Positions 45,046 to 54,157 of a stretch of DNA of 64,000 nt are shown piece by piece; within the stretch, counting starts at the first letter, position 1, and each line of letters opens with the position of its first letter. The DNA lies in assembly GCA_966211795.1 (NCBI GenBank), contig CBIHNW010000005.1, positions 124,001 to 188,000 on the forward strand. Direction: 5' to 3'. The notes beneath the pieces are model-generated. The model was not told the origin of the DNA. It saw only the letters and a program-made list of their open reading frames with translations, and did not search any database. Source of the DNA: 21-14-0-10-47-8 sp966211795 (GTDB taxonomy: Bacteria; Bdellovibrionota; Bdellovibrionia; Bdellovibrionales; Bdellovibrionaceae). A program made the position numbers and the translations under genes.

Positions 45046-45572
45046 ATGGCCCCTCTTTCCATCTCAATTCGAGACAAAACAAGGTCGCCCACAGACACGA
45101 TATTCAATTACTTTTAAGCCCCGTTCAGCAGTCACTACTCTTTTCGACGCTTCGCGTTAAAACTTGAGGATCTTTATGGATTTTCCAATCTTGAAGCAAA
45201 AATACCAACCTAATGTCTCAGCGGAAGACACTTCGGCGAGGACCCAGCGACTGGGGTCGCGCCGACCTAATCGATACGCCACAAGATCCTCCAAATATCG
45301 ATTATGCGATTATCCAAATCAACCAATTGAGCCAATGAAATTCCAGCATGGAAAAAAAACTGACAGTCGAAAATTTTTTGCAAAAGTATTTTAAATTTGA
45401 ACTTCAGTTTGAGCTGACGGAAATCAAAGTAAACACAAATTTCTGCGAAATTATTGAGTAATTGTTAAGGCATCTGAACAATTACAAGTGAACGCAGTCA
45501 GAACACAAAAAATGATAAAATAAATCCTCAAGAATTCTTAATTTTAGATACGTAATATTATATATTGAGACC
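45046..45572. other. 527-base divergent promoter region
   Basis: This gap drives the flagellin at 44218-45045 (minus) and the kaiC-like gene at 45573 (plus). The last 150 bases are very A+T-rich, with a likely -10 region near TATATT before 45573. A repeat of the 16-mer GCCCCGTTCAGCAGTC is at 45118-45133. A 76-residue frame at 45164-45394 lacks a good ribosome site and I do not accept it. Confidence 0.5.
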
Positions 45573-47054
45573 ATGAAAAGCTTAAAAAAAGATATTCTTT
45601 CAAGCGGTATTGAAGGCCTGGACAGCATCCTTGGTGGCGGCTTTCCAGCGAATCGAGTTTATCTGGTGGAAGGTAAGCCTGGCTGCGGCAAAACGACGCT
45701 GGCTTTGCAATTTCTTTTAGAAGGCGTGAGACAAGGCGAAAACTGTTTGTATGTCACTCTTTCTGAATCTGCCGAAGAATTAAAAGCCGTCGCTGATTCG
45801 CACGAGTGGAATCTCAAAGGTTTAAATATTTTTGATCTTCCGGTGTCCGAGCAACTTTCATCGGACGCGCAAAATACTTTTTTCCATCCTTCTGAGATTG
45901 AACTTGGAACAACGAACCAAGTGATTTTAGATCAGATCGCCAAGGTGAAACCCAAGCGCATGGTCATCGATTCGATGACCGAACTGAAATTAATGTCCCA
46001 AAGTCCGATTAAATTTCGTCGGCAGATTTTAGCTTTCAAACAATATTTCAATACACAAGGAATCACGGTCTTATTTCTGGATGATAAAACTTCATCGATC
46101 AGCGACGAGGAAATTCAAAGTATCGTCCACGGTGTCGTCAAGCTCGAGCAATTGGCTCCGGAATACGGTTCCGAGCGCCGCCGCCTGACGGTCACGAAAC
46201 TTCGCGGCGTTGCCTTTCGCGGCGGTTTTCACGATTTTGCCATCCGCAAAGGCGGTCTACAGATTTTCCCACGCTTGATTGCGTCCGAGCACGGGATCGA
46301 TTCAACCAGTTCAATGATCAGTAGCGGCGTCAAAGGAATTGATCAGTTGATTGGCGGCGGAATCGAAAGGGGCTCTAGCACCCTGGTGATGGGACCTGCA
46401 GGCTCAGGCAAATCAACAATCGTTTTACAGTATGCCTATCAAGCCGCCGAACGTGGCGAGCCGGTCGCGGTCTTCACTTTTGACGAAGGCATCCGCACCC
46501 TGTTCTCGCGAAGCAAGGGCCTGGGGATGGATATTGAAAAGCATTACAACGCCGGGACAATCTCGATTCGCCAAATCGATCCGGCGCAACTGTCCCCCGG
46601 AGAATTTGTCCATCTGGTTCGCGAAGCCGTCGATAAATCCAAGGCCCGGGTGATCATAATCGATAGCTTAAATGGTTATTTAAACGCCATGCCCGAAGAA
46701 AGATTCTTGGTCATTCAGATGCACGAGCTTTTGAGCTACCTGAGCCAAATGGAAGTTTCGACGTTCTTGGTCGTCGTCCAGCACGGGATCTTGGGGACGC
46801 AGATGGAAACCTCTGTCGACGTGAGTTACCTGGCGGATAATGTTTTTCTTTTGAGATATTTTGAAGCTTCGGGTACCGTTCGCCAAGCCTTGTCCGTGGT
46901 CAAGCGCAGAGCCGGACCACATGAAAAATCGATTCGCGAATTTGCATTTTCAAAAGATGGAATTTCGATTGGCCAGCCATTGACAGACTTCCAAGGAATT
47001 TTGTCCGGCGCCCCGATCATGATTGAAGGAACCAAATTGAAACAATACAAATGA
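45573..47054 (+). CDS. KaiC-like ATPase, two RecA domains
   Basis: This 493-residue protein has two KaiC-type RecA domains. The first shows GKPGCGKTT at 34-42; the second shows GPAGSGKST near 274-282 and TFDEG. Such proteins autophosphorylate or act as signalling ATPases, and are common outside cyanobacteria beside histidine kinases. The two P-loops look intact. Its stop overlaps the start of the histidine kinase gene by four bases (ATGA), so the pair forms one module. Confidence 0.92.
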   Translation: MKSLKKDILSSGIEGLDSILGGGFPANRVYLVEGKPGCGKTTLALQFLLEGVRQGENCLYVTLSESAEELKAVADSHEWNLKGLNIFDLPVSEQLSSDAQNTFFHPSEIELGTTNQVILDQIAKVKPKRMVIDSMTELKLMSQSPIKFRRQILAFKQYFNTQGITVLFLDDKTSSISDEEIQSIVHGVVKLEQLAPEYGSERRRLTVTKLRGVAFRGGFHDFAIRKGGLQIFPRLIASEHGIDSTSSMISSGVKGIDQLIGGGIERGSSTLVMGPAGSGKSTIVLQYAYQAAERGEPVAVFTFDEGIRTLFSRSKGLGMDIEKHYNAGTISIRQIDPAQLSPGEFVHLVREAVDKSKARVIIIDSLNGYLNAMPEERFLVIQMHELLSYLSQMEVSTFLVVVQHGILGTQMETSVDVSYLADNVFLLRYFEASGTVRQALSVVKRRAGPHEKSIREFAFSKDGISIGQPLTDFQGILSGAPIMIEGTKLKQYK

Positions 47055-48706
47055 GCAACTTAAATGAACGCATTCTGGTTTTTGCCGCCAGCAACAAGGA
47101 TGCAGAATCGACTTGTCAGATTCTTTCACGATCTCAGATCGAATGCACCAAATGCACGACTCTCGAGAATTTGCTGAATGAATTGCGCCGCGGAGCCGGC
47201 GCGGTCATCTTGGCTAAAGAAGTTCTCAATTTGGATTCAATCGCGGTTTTATCCCGATTTCTCAATCAGCAGCCGACATGGTCGTTCCTTCCCCTGATCA
47301 TCTTGATTGGTGCCGGTGATTTGGCCCTGGGCAATTCTGAATCGTTGAAATTGTTAAAGCCCCTGCGTAACACCACACTGCTCGAGCGACCTGTGCGCAT
47401 CGGAACTTTGACCAGCGTGGCTCAATCCGCCCTGGCCGATCGCCGACGTCAGTATGAAGTTCGTGATCTGGTCGCAGCTCTAGAGGCGTCAAAAAAAGAA
47501 GCGGTCGAAGCCAATCAGGCGAAAAGTGTTTTTCTCGCAAACATGAGCCACGAAATCCGCACTCCGCTTGGGGCCATCCTCGGGTTTTCCGAAATTCTAA
47601 TGGAACCCGAAGTCACCGCCCAAGAGCGGGAAATCTACATCAACACCATCAAACGAAACGGCAGCTTGTTGACGGCATTGATCGACGACATTTTGGATCT
47701 TGCCAAGGTCGAATCGGGAAAAATCGCGGTCGAGACAATTTCCATTTCGGTCTCGGATCTTCTCCGCGAAGTGATGTTAGCCTTGGAACCGCGAGCGCTG
47801 GCGAAAAACGTTCCGCTTTCGGTCACTCTGGCTGCCGACGTGCCTAAAGAAATTAATACCGATCCGGTCCGATTGAAGCAAGTGTTGATCAATATCATCG
47901 GCAACGCCATCAAGTTCACCAACGAAGGCCAGGTTTCAATTCGGGTCTTTTCTTCTCAGTCGAATGATCCGCGCAAAAGACAGCTGCTGAACATCGAAGT
48001 CACCGACACCGGCCTCGGCATTTCCGCCGAACAGGCAGCGCACCTGTTTCAGCCTTTCACGCAGGCAGACAGCTCGATCACCCGCAAATTTGGCGGAACT
48101 GGCTTGGGACTGGTGTTATCGAAAAAATTAGCGCGGGCATTGGGTGGCGATCTCATTTTGGTCAAGAGCGAAACCGGCGTTGGCAGTCAGTTTCAAATTT
48201 CAATTGATACCAATCATGATTTGACCGCCGAAACCAAGCCGAAAAACCTTCCGTCGACCGTAACGACGGACAAACAAGCGTTGCCATTGAAAGACTGCCG
48301 CATCCTTGTGGTTGATGATTCCGTCGATAACGTGATGTTGATCACGCGTCTTCTCACCCATTCAGGTGCACATGTGACCAGCGTGCATGACGGCGCCCAA
48401 GGCGTCCAAACGGCGCTGGCAGAAGAGTTCGATGTTGTCCTGATGGACGTGCAGATGCCACACATGGATGGAAGACAGGCGACGCAAACTCTTCGTCAAA
48501 AGGGATTTGCGAAACCAATCATCGCTTTGACCGGTCATTCAGATGAAGAGGACCGACAGAAATGTCTCGCCGTGGGCTACAATCATTTTGTCACGAAGCC
48601 TATTCAGCGCGCCGAATTGATCCAGCTCATTTCGGATTTCGTCGCCAACGAGAGCAAGCCAAATGCCTCGCGCCTACTGAAAAGTGAATCCCGCATCCTC
48701 GAATGA
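47051..48706 (+). CDS. Hybrid histidine kinase with C-terminal receiver
   Basis: This 551-residue soluble kinase has an N-terminal receiver-like domain without the acceptor Asp (VILAKE at the position), a coiled linker, HisKA with H167 (NMSHEIRTPLG), an ATPase domain (NAIKFT, DTGLGI, GGTGLGLVLSKK), and a C-terminal receiver with D466 (VLMDVQMP) and a conserved Lys (VTKPI). No transmembrane segment is seen, so the input should come from the cytosol, most likely from the KaiC-like partner encoded four bases overlapping upstream. The 3' end overlaps the convergent lipoprotein gene by 33 bases. Confidence 0.93.
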   Translation: MSNLNERILVFAASNKDAESTCQILSRSQIECTKCTTLENLLNELRRGAGAVILAKEVLNLDSIAVLSRFLNQQPTWSFLPLIILIGAGDLALGNSESLKLLKPLRNTTLLERPVRIGTLTSVAQSALADRRRQYEVRDLVAALEASKKEAVEANQAKSVFLANMSHEIRTPLGAILGFSEILMEPEVTAQEREIYINTIKRNGSLLTALIDDILDLAKVESGKIAVETISISVSDLLREVMLALEPRALAKNVPLSVTLAADVPKEINTDPVRLKQVLINIIGNAIKFTNEGQVSIRVFSSQSNDPRKRQLLNIEVTDTGLGISAEQAAHLFQPFTQADSSITRKFGGTGLGLVLSKKLARALGGDLILVKSETGVGSQFQISIDTNHDLTAETKPKNLPSTVTTDKQALPLKDCRILVVDDSVDNVMLITRLLTHSGAHVTSVHDGAQGVQTALAEEFDVVLMDVQMPHMDGRQATQTLRQKGFAKPIIALTGHSDEEDRQKCLAVGYNHFVTKPIQRAELIQLISDFVANESKPNASRLLKSESRILE

Positions 48707-49612
48707 GAAGAAAAACGTCGGTGGCTCAGTGGACGGAAGGTTGGGATAGTTTCGATCCTGCAGAACCTTTCGCGCCGTCTCCCCGCGTACGATCGAGTAC
48801 GAAAATTTCTGATTTTGATCACCGAGCTGGATCTGGAAGAATGGATTTCGCGGATCATCCCATTTCAGATTGCCCGAAAAAAAATCAAATCGGTGCTGAC
48901 CTTTGATTCGCCCACCCTGATCGCGCACGATAAAGTACCCTGAATGCCTTGAGCCATTCGGCAACATCACGCCCGCAATCTTCGGGACATACAAAACTTC
49001 ACCCGCCTTGTGAAATCGCGTATCGGCGGCCACCGTGAAAAATGGGTCTAAACAAGAAGATTGTACGCCATAGCCGTAAACACACTCGCCGGGTTTGATT
49101 TCGAAGAAAACTGAGTGACCATTGGCCTGTCCGTCATAATTGAACGAGCGAAGCTGACTGCCGCGCGCGATTTGACAGGACCCTTCCATGGTGCAAACAG
49201 ACAACGTGCTTGAGCAGACGCTCATCAACGTGACACCCTTTGCGCCGTAGAGATTGACGGGCCGCCCGGACGAACAGTTTCCACCTTCATCGCGAACCAG
49301 AGCATGAAAATAAATAGTGGGGCTTAAATTACCTTGTGCCTGGAGATCAGTGCTCGGCGCTTCCCGCTTTGATTCTGGCGATATCTGCGTGCCTGAAGAT
49401 TCTGCCGGCGATGGTGTCGATCCCGGCCGTGACCGTTCGGGAATTTTGTTTTCCGGAAGATCCGTTTCGGCAAAGTTTTGCAGACCATCTTCGCTTGGCT
49501 GCAAAAATGAAAAGCGAGCTTCGGAATCCGTCGAAGCTTCTGATTTAAATCCACTCGGCCCGCATGCCAAAATGGCAGGAACGGCCAGAGATAAAATCCA
49601 GCGTGTATTCAT
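48674..49612 (-). CDS. 3D-domain lipoprotein (possible peptidoglycan-acting)
   Basis: I use the ATG at 49612 with GAGGG seven bases upstream. The 312-residue protein has a lipobox (AILAC), a Pro/Ser/Thr-rich linker of about 90 residues, and a C-terminal domain with VAADTRFHKAGEVLYVP, IVRDQGG and HRFDFFSG. The three Asp residues match the 3D domain of MltA- and YuiC-type cell-wall proteins. Several Cys precede it. Lytic transglycosylase-like action on murein fits a predator but is not shown. The 3' end overlaps the convergent kinase gene. Confidence 0.75.
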   Translation of the reverse strand: MNTRWILSLAVPAILACGPSGFKSEASTDSEARFSFLQPSEDGLQNFAETDLPENKIPERSRPGSTPSPAESSGTQISPESKREAPSTDLQAQGNLSPTIYFHALVRDEGGNCSSGRPVNLYGAKGVTLMSVCSSTLSVCTMEGSCQIARGSQLRSFNYDGQANGHSVFFEIKPGECVYGYGVQSSCLDPFFTVAADTRFHKAGEVLYVPKIAGVMLPNGSRHSGYFIVRDQGGRIKGQHRFDFFSGNLKWDDPRNPFFQIQLGDQNQKFSYSIVRGETARKVLQDRNYPNLPSTEPPTFFFSFEDAGFTFQ

Positions 49613-49680
49613 GTTCAACCCTCATGGTGAACCCTTATTAAAGTGCAATTTGTCAGAAATGGGGAGAAAGAATTGGTCCA

Positions 49681-49705
49681 GGAAAACATGAAACTGATGT
49701 TTTCC
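49681..49705. other. Perfect hairpin between thiQ-like gene and 3D lipoprotein
   Basis: GGAAAACAT, loop of seven, ATGTTTTCC forms a perfect 9-base stem. It lies 61 bases beyond the end of the ABC operon and 69 bases before the lipoprotein start. No T-run follows on either strand, so a terminator is unlikely; it may be an operator or act in the leader. Confidence 0.4.
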
Positions 49706-49765
49706 CTCATTCTCAATTGAATGAAGTTCCAAGACTTCTGAAAGAATTATTTACCTGTCAATAGA

Positions 49766-50404
49766 TCAGACAGTTTGGATTCGACCCTTTTCGATCTTCG
49801 TCACTTTCTGCGCCAAAGCTTCAAGATCTCGTTCATCATGCGTGATCAAAACGGCCGGCGTTTGCGTTTCCTGCAACAGCAGCTTCACCAATTTTCTCGC
49901 ATCTCCGCGCAGAGATTCGTCCAGCGCAGAAAATGGTTCATCTAAAAAAAGCATTCGCGGAAATGACATTAAGGCCCGCGCCAAAGCCACGCGCTGTTTT
50001 TCACCACCTGATAAAAGCTCGGCCTTGCGATTCAAAAAAGATTTCAACTTCAGGACATCGTTCAATTTCCCAAATCTTTTTTCTGCCAAATCTGCCGCAA
50101 TACCGCGGGCCTTGACTGGAAAATAAATATTTTGTTGCGCGGTCAGGTGTGGAAAAAGATCCAGGGTTTGAAAAACCACGCCGAGATTTCTCTTCGGTGT
50201 TGGCAACTGCGCCAAGTCCTCGGCTCCCCAAGACCACTTCAACCCGGGACATGATTCCAATCCCAACAATACGCGAAAAACCGAAGTTTTACCGGAGCCC
50301 GACGGCCCCCACAATGCGGTTACGCCTTGATCCAAAATTTCCCAACGGGGAATTTGGATTTCAAAGCCGTCATATTTTTTGTTCAAGTGCTCGACGACAG
50401 ACAT
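49766..50404 (-). CDS. thiQ: ABC importer ATP-binding subunit, ThiQ-like
   Basis: This 212-residue ATPase has the Walker A loop LWGPSGSGKTS, Q-loop region VVFQTLDLFPHL, signature LLSGGEKQRVALARAL, Walker B and D-loop LFLDEPFSALDE, and the switch His (LITHDERD). The short length fits ThiQ. It powers the permease at 50370-51836 and overlaps its 3' end by 35 bases. Substrate specificity comes from the neighbour at 51837. Confidence 0.82.
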   Translation of the reverse strand: MSVVEHLNKKYDGFEIQIPRWEILDQGVTALWGPSGSGKTSVFRVLLGLESCPGLKWSWGAEDLAQLPTPKRNLGVVFQTLDLFPHLTAQQNIYFPVKARGIAADLAEKRFGKLNDVLKLKSFLNRKAELLSGGEKQRVALARALMSFPRMLFLDEPFSALDESLRGDARKLVKLLLQETQTPAVLITHDERDLEALAQKVTKIEKGRIQTV

Positions 50405-51836
50405 AAGCCAGCCCCCAGAAGAAAAGAAAGCTCAAAGCCCCCAGTAAAATCAATAATCCCATCAAAGCCAAAGCCGATTGCAGTCGGTAACTGGAGAGCA
50501 AGGATTCAATCAGCAACGACAAGCTTGCCGGCCGGCCCATCAATATTTTTCCTAACGCAAAATCGCCAATCGCCCAGAAGCTCGCGATGCCCGCCGCCTG
50601 CCCCAAAGGTTTCAACAGTTGTGGCAACAGAATGTCGACAAAGATCAAAGCCCGCGAAGCCCCCATGGTTTCAGCGACCTGAATTTGATCATTCAGTCCA
50701 GACAGTTCCTGATCCCAGCCCCACCGGTACAGCGTGGAAAAAATCAGGTAAGAAAATCCGATCACCCATTTGATTTGGCTGTAAGGTTCTTCATTCGAAA
50801 TAAAAAACAGCAATGAAAATCCAAGCAGGGCGGTGCTCGGCGAAACCACTCCCGAAATCCAGCGGTTCAATAATGGAAACGGCGAAACCCACGCGGACAG
50901 CAGCAATAACAAAGCGGTTACAAAGCCAACGGCCAAGCCAAAAAAGAGACTGAAGGGAAGCACGGAGACCGCTTGCTCCCAAAGACCCGGAATGCGGAAG
51001 ACCTGTGACCAACCCAAGATGTTTTGCACGACGAAATAAATCAAAGGCGCCACGGTGTAGAGGACAAGAGCCAGCGCGCCCGACCGACTTTTGAGCAAGG
51101 GCAGAGCTTCGTTACGGCCGAAAAGTTTTCGGCGAGACTGAAATGGCAAATAGGCCAAACACAGAATAATGGCCAATTGAATGAAGGCAAGACCGAGCCC
51201 TTGCCCCCAGTCGCCAGAGATGCGAATTTTTTCGTAAATTAAAATTTCGAGCGTCGTGGCACGGCCCCCGCCAGCCACCAACGGGATCGAAAAGCTGCTA
51301 AAGCAGAGAACGAAGACAAATAAAAAGATGGATGCGAGATCTCGCTTGGCCATACCGAACAACGCACGTCCCAGCTGCCATCTCGAGGCGCCCTCGACGT
51401 CAGCGCCTTCGATCAGGGGGCGCATCTTGCTTTCGATCAAATTTTTTAAAAGCAACGACACCAAGCCGGCATTCATCAAAATATGAATCAGCACCACCCC
51501 GATCATGCCGACCGGAAATGGATCCACAAAGTTCATGGTCAAAAGCAAAATGAAAAGTGGCGGCAGCAAACTGGGCAGGATCAATAAAACTTCAAACGTT
51601 TTGCTCTGCCAGGGTTTCAAATATCGATGCAGCTGAAAGAAACCTTGGGTTAGCCACAAGCCCATGGCCACGGCACCCAGAGCGCTCCACAAGGCCTGGT
51701 CAAAAGAATTCTCGAGCGCCCACCAAAGCTCGGGCACGTCGACAGATTGCAAAATGTTAAATTTTGAAAATAAAAAAACGTAAGGAAAAAAAAGAAAGAT
51801 GAAAAAGAAAAGAAAAAGAGCCTGCCGCGAGCGCAA
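50370..51836 (-). CDS. thiP: ABC importer permease, two-domain ThiP-like
   Basis: This 488-residue membrane protein has about twelve predicted helices, and each half contains a permease EAA-like loop (for example VEGASRWQLGRALF and AETMGASRALIFVDILLPQLL). This arrangement is the ThiP/FbpB type, in which a single chain forms the channel. It lies between the binding protein and the ATPase with no gap, all on one transcript. Confidence 0.83.
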   Translation of the reverse strand: MRSRQALFLFFFIFLFFPYVFLFSKFNILQSVDVPELWWALENSFDQALWSALGAVAMGLWLTQGFFQLHRYLKPWQSKTFEVLLILPSLLPPLFILLLTMNFVDPFPVGMIGVVLIHILMNAGLVSLLLKNLIESKMRPLIEGADVEGASRWQLGRALFGMAKRDLASIFLFVFVLCFSSFSIPLVAGGGRATTLEILIYEKIRISGDWGQGLGLAFIQLAIILCLAYLPFQSRRKLFGRNEALPLLKSRSGALALVLYTVAPLIYFVVQNILGWSQVFRIPGLWEQAVSVLPFSLFFGLAVGFVTALLLLLSAWVSPFPLLNRWISGVVSPSTALLGFSLLFFISNEEPYSQIKWVIGFSYLIFSTLYRWGWDQELSGLNDQIQVAETMGASRALIFVDILLPQLLKPLGQAAGIASFWAIGDFALGKILMGRPASLSLLIESLLSSYRLQSALALMGLLILLGALSFLFFWGLAYVCRRALEQKI

Positions 51837-52871
51837 TCAATCCCCGCGACGGAGAGCCGCCCATTTTTTCTGGATTCGTTCGCGGTCGCTGGCGGTCGGC
51901 AGAACCGACATCTCGGTCATTTTATAATTCGGGACCGAAGCGAAGACCGTGCCTTCACGAACCGCCTTGATCACCGGAAACATATAGTTTTTTTCCATGA
52001 TCGTTTTCTGGCCTTCTTTGGACAAAATCAGCGCCACGAATTTTTCCGCCAGCTCACAGTTTTTACAGGTTGCGGGAATGCCGGCAAATTCGTACTGCGC
52101 TGGATGACCTTCTTGCATTTCAAGCGCCACCACGTCCGTCGATTTGTCTTCGATCAAATGGTAAACTGGCGAGGTCACGTATGAATAAGTCACTTTCACT
52201 TGTGCCTTTTGGAAAAGACCATAGGCCGTTGACCAGCTCGGAGCGTAAGAGTGAAGCTGTTGATTGAACTCTTTTAAGAATTCGAAGGCCTTTTCTTCGC
52301 CCTTCAGTTGAATGAGCCACAGCAGAAACTGCAGGCCCGGCGAGCTGGTTCGCGGATCTTCCATCACGATCTGTCCCTTCAGATCCGGCTGCATCAGGTC
52401 GTTGAGATTTTTTGGCAATTCTTTAAAATCTGATTTGCGCACGACAAATGTCAGCAGACTCCAATCGTAAGGAATCAGGTGACTGCGAGACAGCATTGGG
52501 TGAACTTCGTCTTCAAAGTCGTACTCGTCCAGATTGATCTTCCGCCATTCCAGACCCTGTTGAGCCATTTCCAGGTCGTATTGATCAAAACCCAAAACCA
52601 CGTCGGCGCCACCGGTGCGACCTTCGGACTTCAGTCTTTGCAGCAAGATCATGGCGTCGGCACCATCTTGATATTCCACCCGGCAATCACAGCTTTTCTC
52701 GAAGCTGTCTTTCAACCAGGGACCCGGTCCCCACTGCGCGATAAAGCTCGAAGACGCAAAAACTTTCAAAACCGGCCGGCTGTCTTGTTCAGGACGAGAA
52801 TTTTTTCGCAGCACGATGGCCGAAAATAAACCACCAAAAACAATGATCAGAAAAATCAAAAAGTTCTTCAT
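51837..52871 (-). CDS. thiB: Thiamine-type ABC substrate-binding protein, ThiB-like
   Basis: I place the start at ATG 52871, right after the DoxX-like stop (TAAGACCATG). The 344-residue protein has a hydrophobic N-terminal anchor or signal (FLIFLIIVFGGLFSAIV) and typical ThiB stretches: WGPGPWLKDSFEKSCDC, ADVVLGFDQYDLE, EDPRTSSPGLQFLLW and YVTSPVYHLIE, which correspond to residues around the thiamine pocket in E. coli TbpA. It should deliver thiamine or a phosphate ester to ThiP/ThiQ. No TPP riboswitch was noticed upstream. Confidence 0.87.
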   Translation of the reverse strand: MKNFLIFLIIVFGGLFSAIVLRKNSRPEQDSRPVLKVFASSSFIAQWGPGPWLKDSFEKSCDCRVEYQDGADAMILLQRLKSEGRTGGADVVLGFDQYDLEMAQQGLEWRKINLDEYDFEDEVHPMLSRSHLIPYDWSLLTFVVRKSDFKELPKNLNDLMQPDLKGQIVMEDPRTSSPGLQFLLWLIQLKGEEKAFEFLKEFNQQLHSYAPSWSTAYGLFQKAQVKVTYSYVTSPVYHLIEDKSTDVVALEMQEGHPAQYEFAGIPATCKNCELAEKFVALILSKEGQKTIMEKNYMFPVIKAVREGTVFASVPNYKMTEMSVLPTASDRERIQKKWAALRRGD

Positions 52872-52875
52872 GGTC

Positions 52876-53358
52876 TTACCACCAGATTCCGCGTCGGCGT
52901 TTGAAGAAATAATAATCAAATCCCAAACAACGGCCCGCGCCCACCCACGCCATCATGAAATGAATGGCGACGAAGGTTTTGTAAAGATCTTCAAACTGTG
53001 GTCCCGAAAAAATCAGCAGGTAAAAAGACAGCGCCATCCCCAACAAAGCGACGGGACGAACGACGTAGCCAAACAGGTACGAGACCGCAATCGCAAATTG
53101 CAGCCCCAGAATTATGAACGCAAAAATCTGCCACTGTGGAATCACGATATTTTCCAAAAAGACGCGGTACCAATGCGGAATTTGCAAGCTTGGCAATGCT
53201 TCTGAGATCTGGTCGGCCAAGCGTGGGCGCAACAGGTAATCACCTTTGAAATTCAAAAGCGCCTGATTCAAATAATAATATCCGAGGAACACCCGCAGAA
53301 ATGAAATGGGCAAAAGATGGCCGACGTATTTGACGCTCTCAAAAAAGGCTACAAACAT
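52876..53358 (-). CDS. DoxX-like membrane protein
   Basis: This 160-residue protein has four predicted helices and the DoxX-type layout, including an N-terminal FLRVFLGYYYLNQAL helix and a late HFMMAWVGAGRCLG helix. Relatives serve as quinone-linked oxidoreductase subunits or have unknown roles. The start lies one base after the nth stop, and the stop is four bases before the thiB-like start, so it is part of the same operon. Confidence 0.8.
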   Translation of the reverse strand: MFVAFFESVKYVGHLLPISFLRVFLGYYYLNQALLNFKGDYLLRPRLADQISEALPSLQIPHWYRVFLENIVIPQWQIFAFIILGLQFAIAVSYLFGYVVRPVALLGMALSFYLLIFSGPQFEDLYKTFVAIHFMMAWVGAGRCLGFDYYFFKRRRGIWW

Positions 53359-53359
53359 G

Positions 53360-54157
53360 TTATTTATTCTTCAAAATTTTGGGACAGAGTTCAAACAAAA
53401 AGCATGTGTCGCAGTCGGGCTTACGAGCTTTGCACGTCGCTCGACCATGCGTGATAAGCCAATGGGAAATCTGAATCCAGTGTTCATGTGGGATGATCTT
53501 TTGCAAATCCTGTTCAATCACCACGGCATTTCCGCTCTTGGTCCAACCCATTCGATTTGAAAGGCGACCGACATGAGTATCCACGACCACGCCACTGACA
53601 ATATCAAAAGCATTTCCTAACACGACATTGGCGGTCTTTCGCCCAACGCCCGCCAGCTCGACCAAGCTGTCCAAATTTTGTGGAACTTCGCCTTGATGCT
53701 TTTCAACCAAGACTTCGCTCATCGATTTCAGAGCTTTGGCTTTGTTGCGAAAGAAATTGATCGATTTGATCAGCTCTTCGATATCTTGAACACGAGCTTT
53801 TGCCATTTCGAAAGACGATGGGTATTGCGCGAACAAATGAGGCGTCACCTTGTTCACGCGTTCGTCCGTGCATTGAGCCGACAAAATCGTCGCCACCAAT
53901 AATTGGAAAGGAGTTTCAAAATTCAAAGCGCAGTGGGCATCGGGATAATAGCGCCGGAGCAGCTGAATCGCTTCGACAGCCGAAGCGGGCTTCTTTAGGA
54001 CCTTGGACGGGGACTTGGAAGATGAGACCAAAGACTTGGCCGTGGCTTTAGCCTTTGTCGCCAAAGTCGCCGATGGCTTCGACGGGACAGCCTTCCATTG
54101 CTTCTTTGCAGGCTGATTCTTCGTCAGGGTTTTCGGGCTGTTTCGAGACATAGGCAT
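53360..54157 (-). CDS. nth: Endonuclease III
   Basis: This is a base-excision glycosylase/AP lyase. The core has LLVATILSAQCTDERVNK, the helix-hairpin-helix LAGVGRKTANVVLG with its catalytic Lys, VDTHVGRLSNRM with the catalytic Asp, and the C-terminal Fe-S cysteines CKARKPDCDTCFLFELC (C-X6-C-X2-C-X5-C). The start at 54157 adds about 55 Lys/Ser/Ala-rich residues and overlaps the ferredoxin gene by 110 bases. A downstream alternative start (a TTG in the SLVSSS region) would avoid the overlap, but it has no strong support. The start is therefore uncertain while the identity is not. Confidence 0.93.
   Translation of the reverse strand: MPMSRNSPKTLTKNQPAKKQWKAVPSKPSATLATKAKATAKSLVSSSKSPSKVLKKPASAVEAIQLLRRYYPDAHCALNFETPFQLLVATILSAQCTDERVNKVTPHLFAQYPSSFEMAKARVQDIEELIKSINFFRNKAKALKSMSEVLVEKHQGEVPQNLDSLVELAGVGRKTANVVLGNAFDIVSGVVVDTHVGRLSNRMGWTKSGNAVVIEQDLQKIIPHEHWIQISHWLITHGRATCKARKPDCDTCFLFELCPKILKNK

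Noticed and set aside
45164..45394. 76-residue open frame upstream of the kaiC-like gene
   Set aside because: No ribosome site, biased toward the A+T-rich promoter region, and lacks protein-like composition.
49681..49705. Terminator for the ABC operon
   Set aside because: The hairpin is strong but is not followed by a T-run on either strand, so it is listed only as a hairpin.
52872..52919. Longer ThiB start at 52919
   Set aside because: It would overlap the DoxX-like gene; the ATG at 52871 begins the hydrophobic signal directly after that gene's stop.
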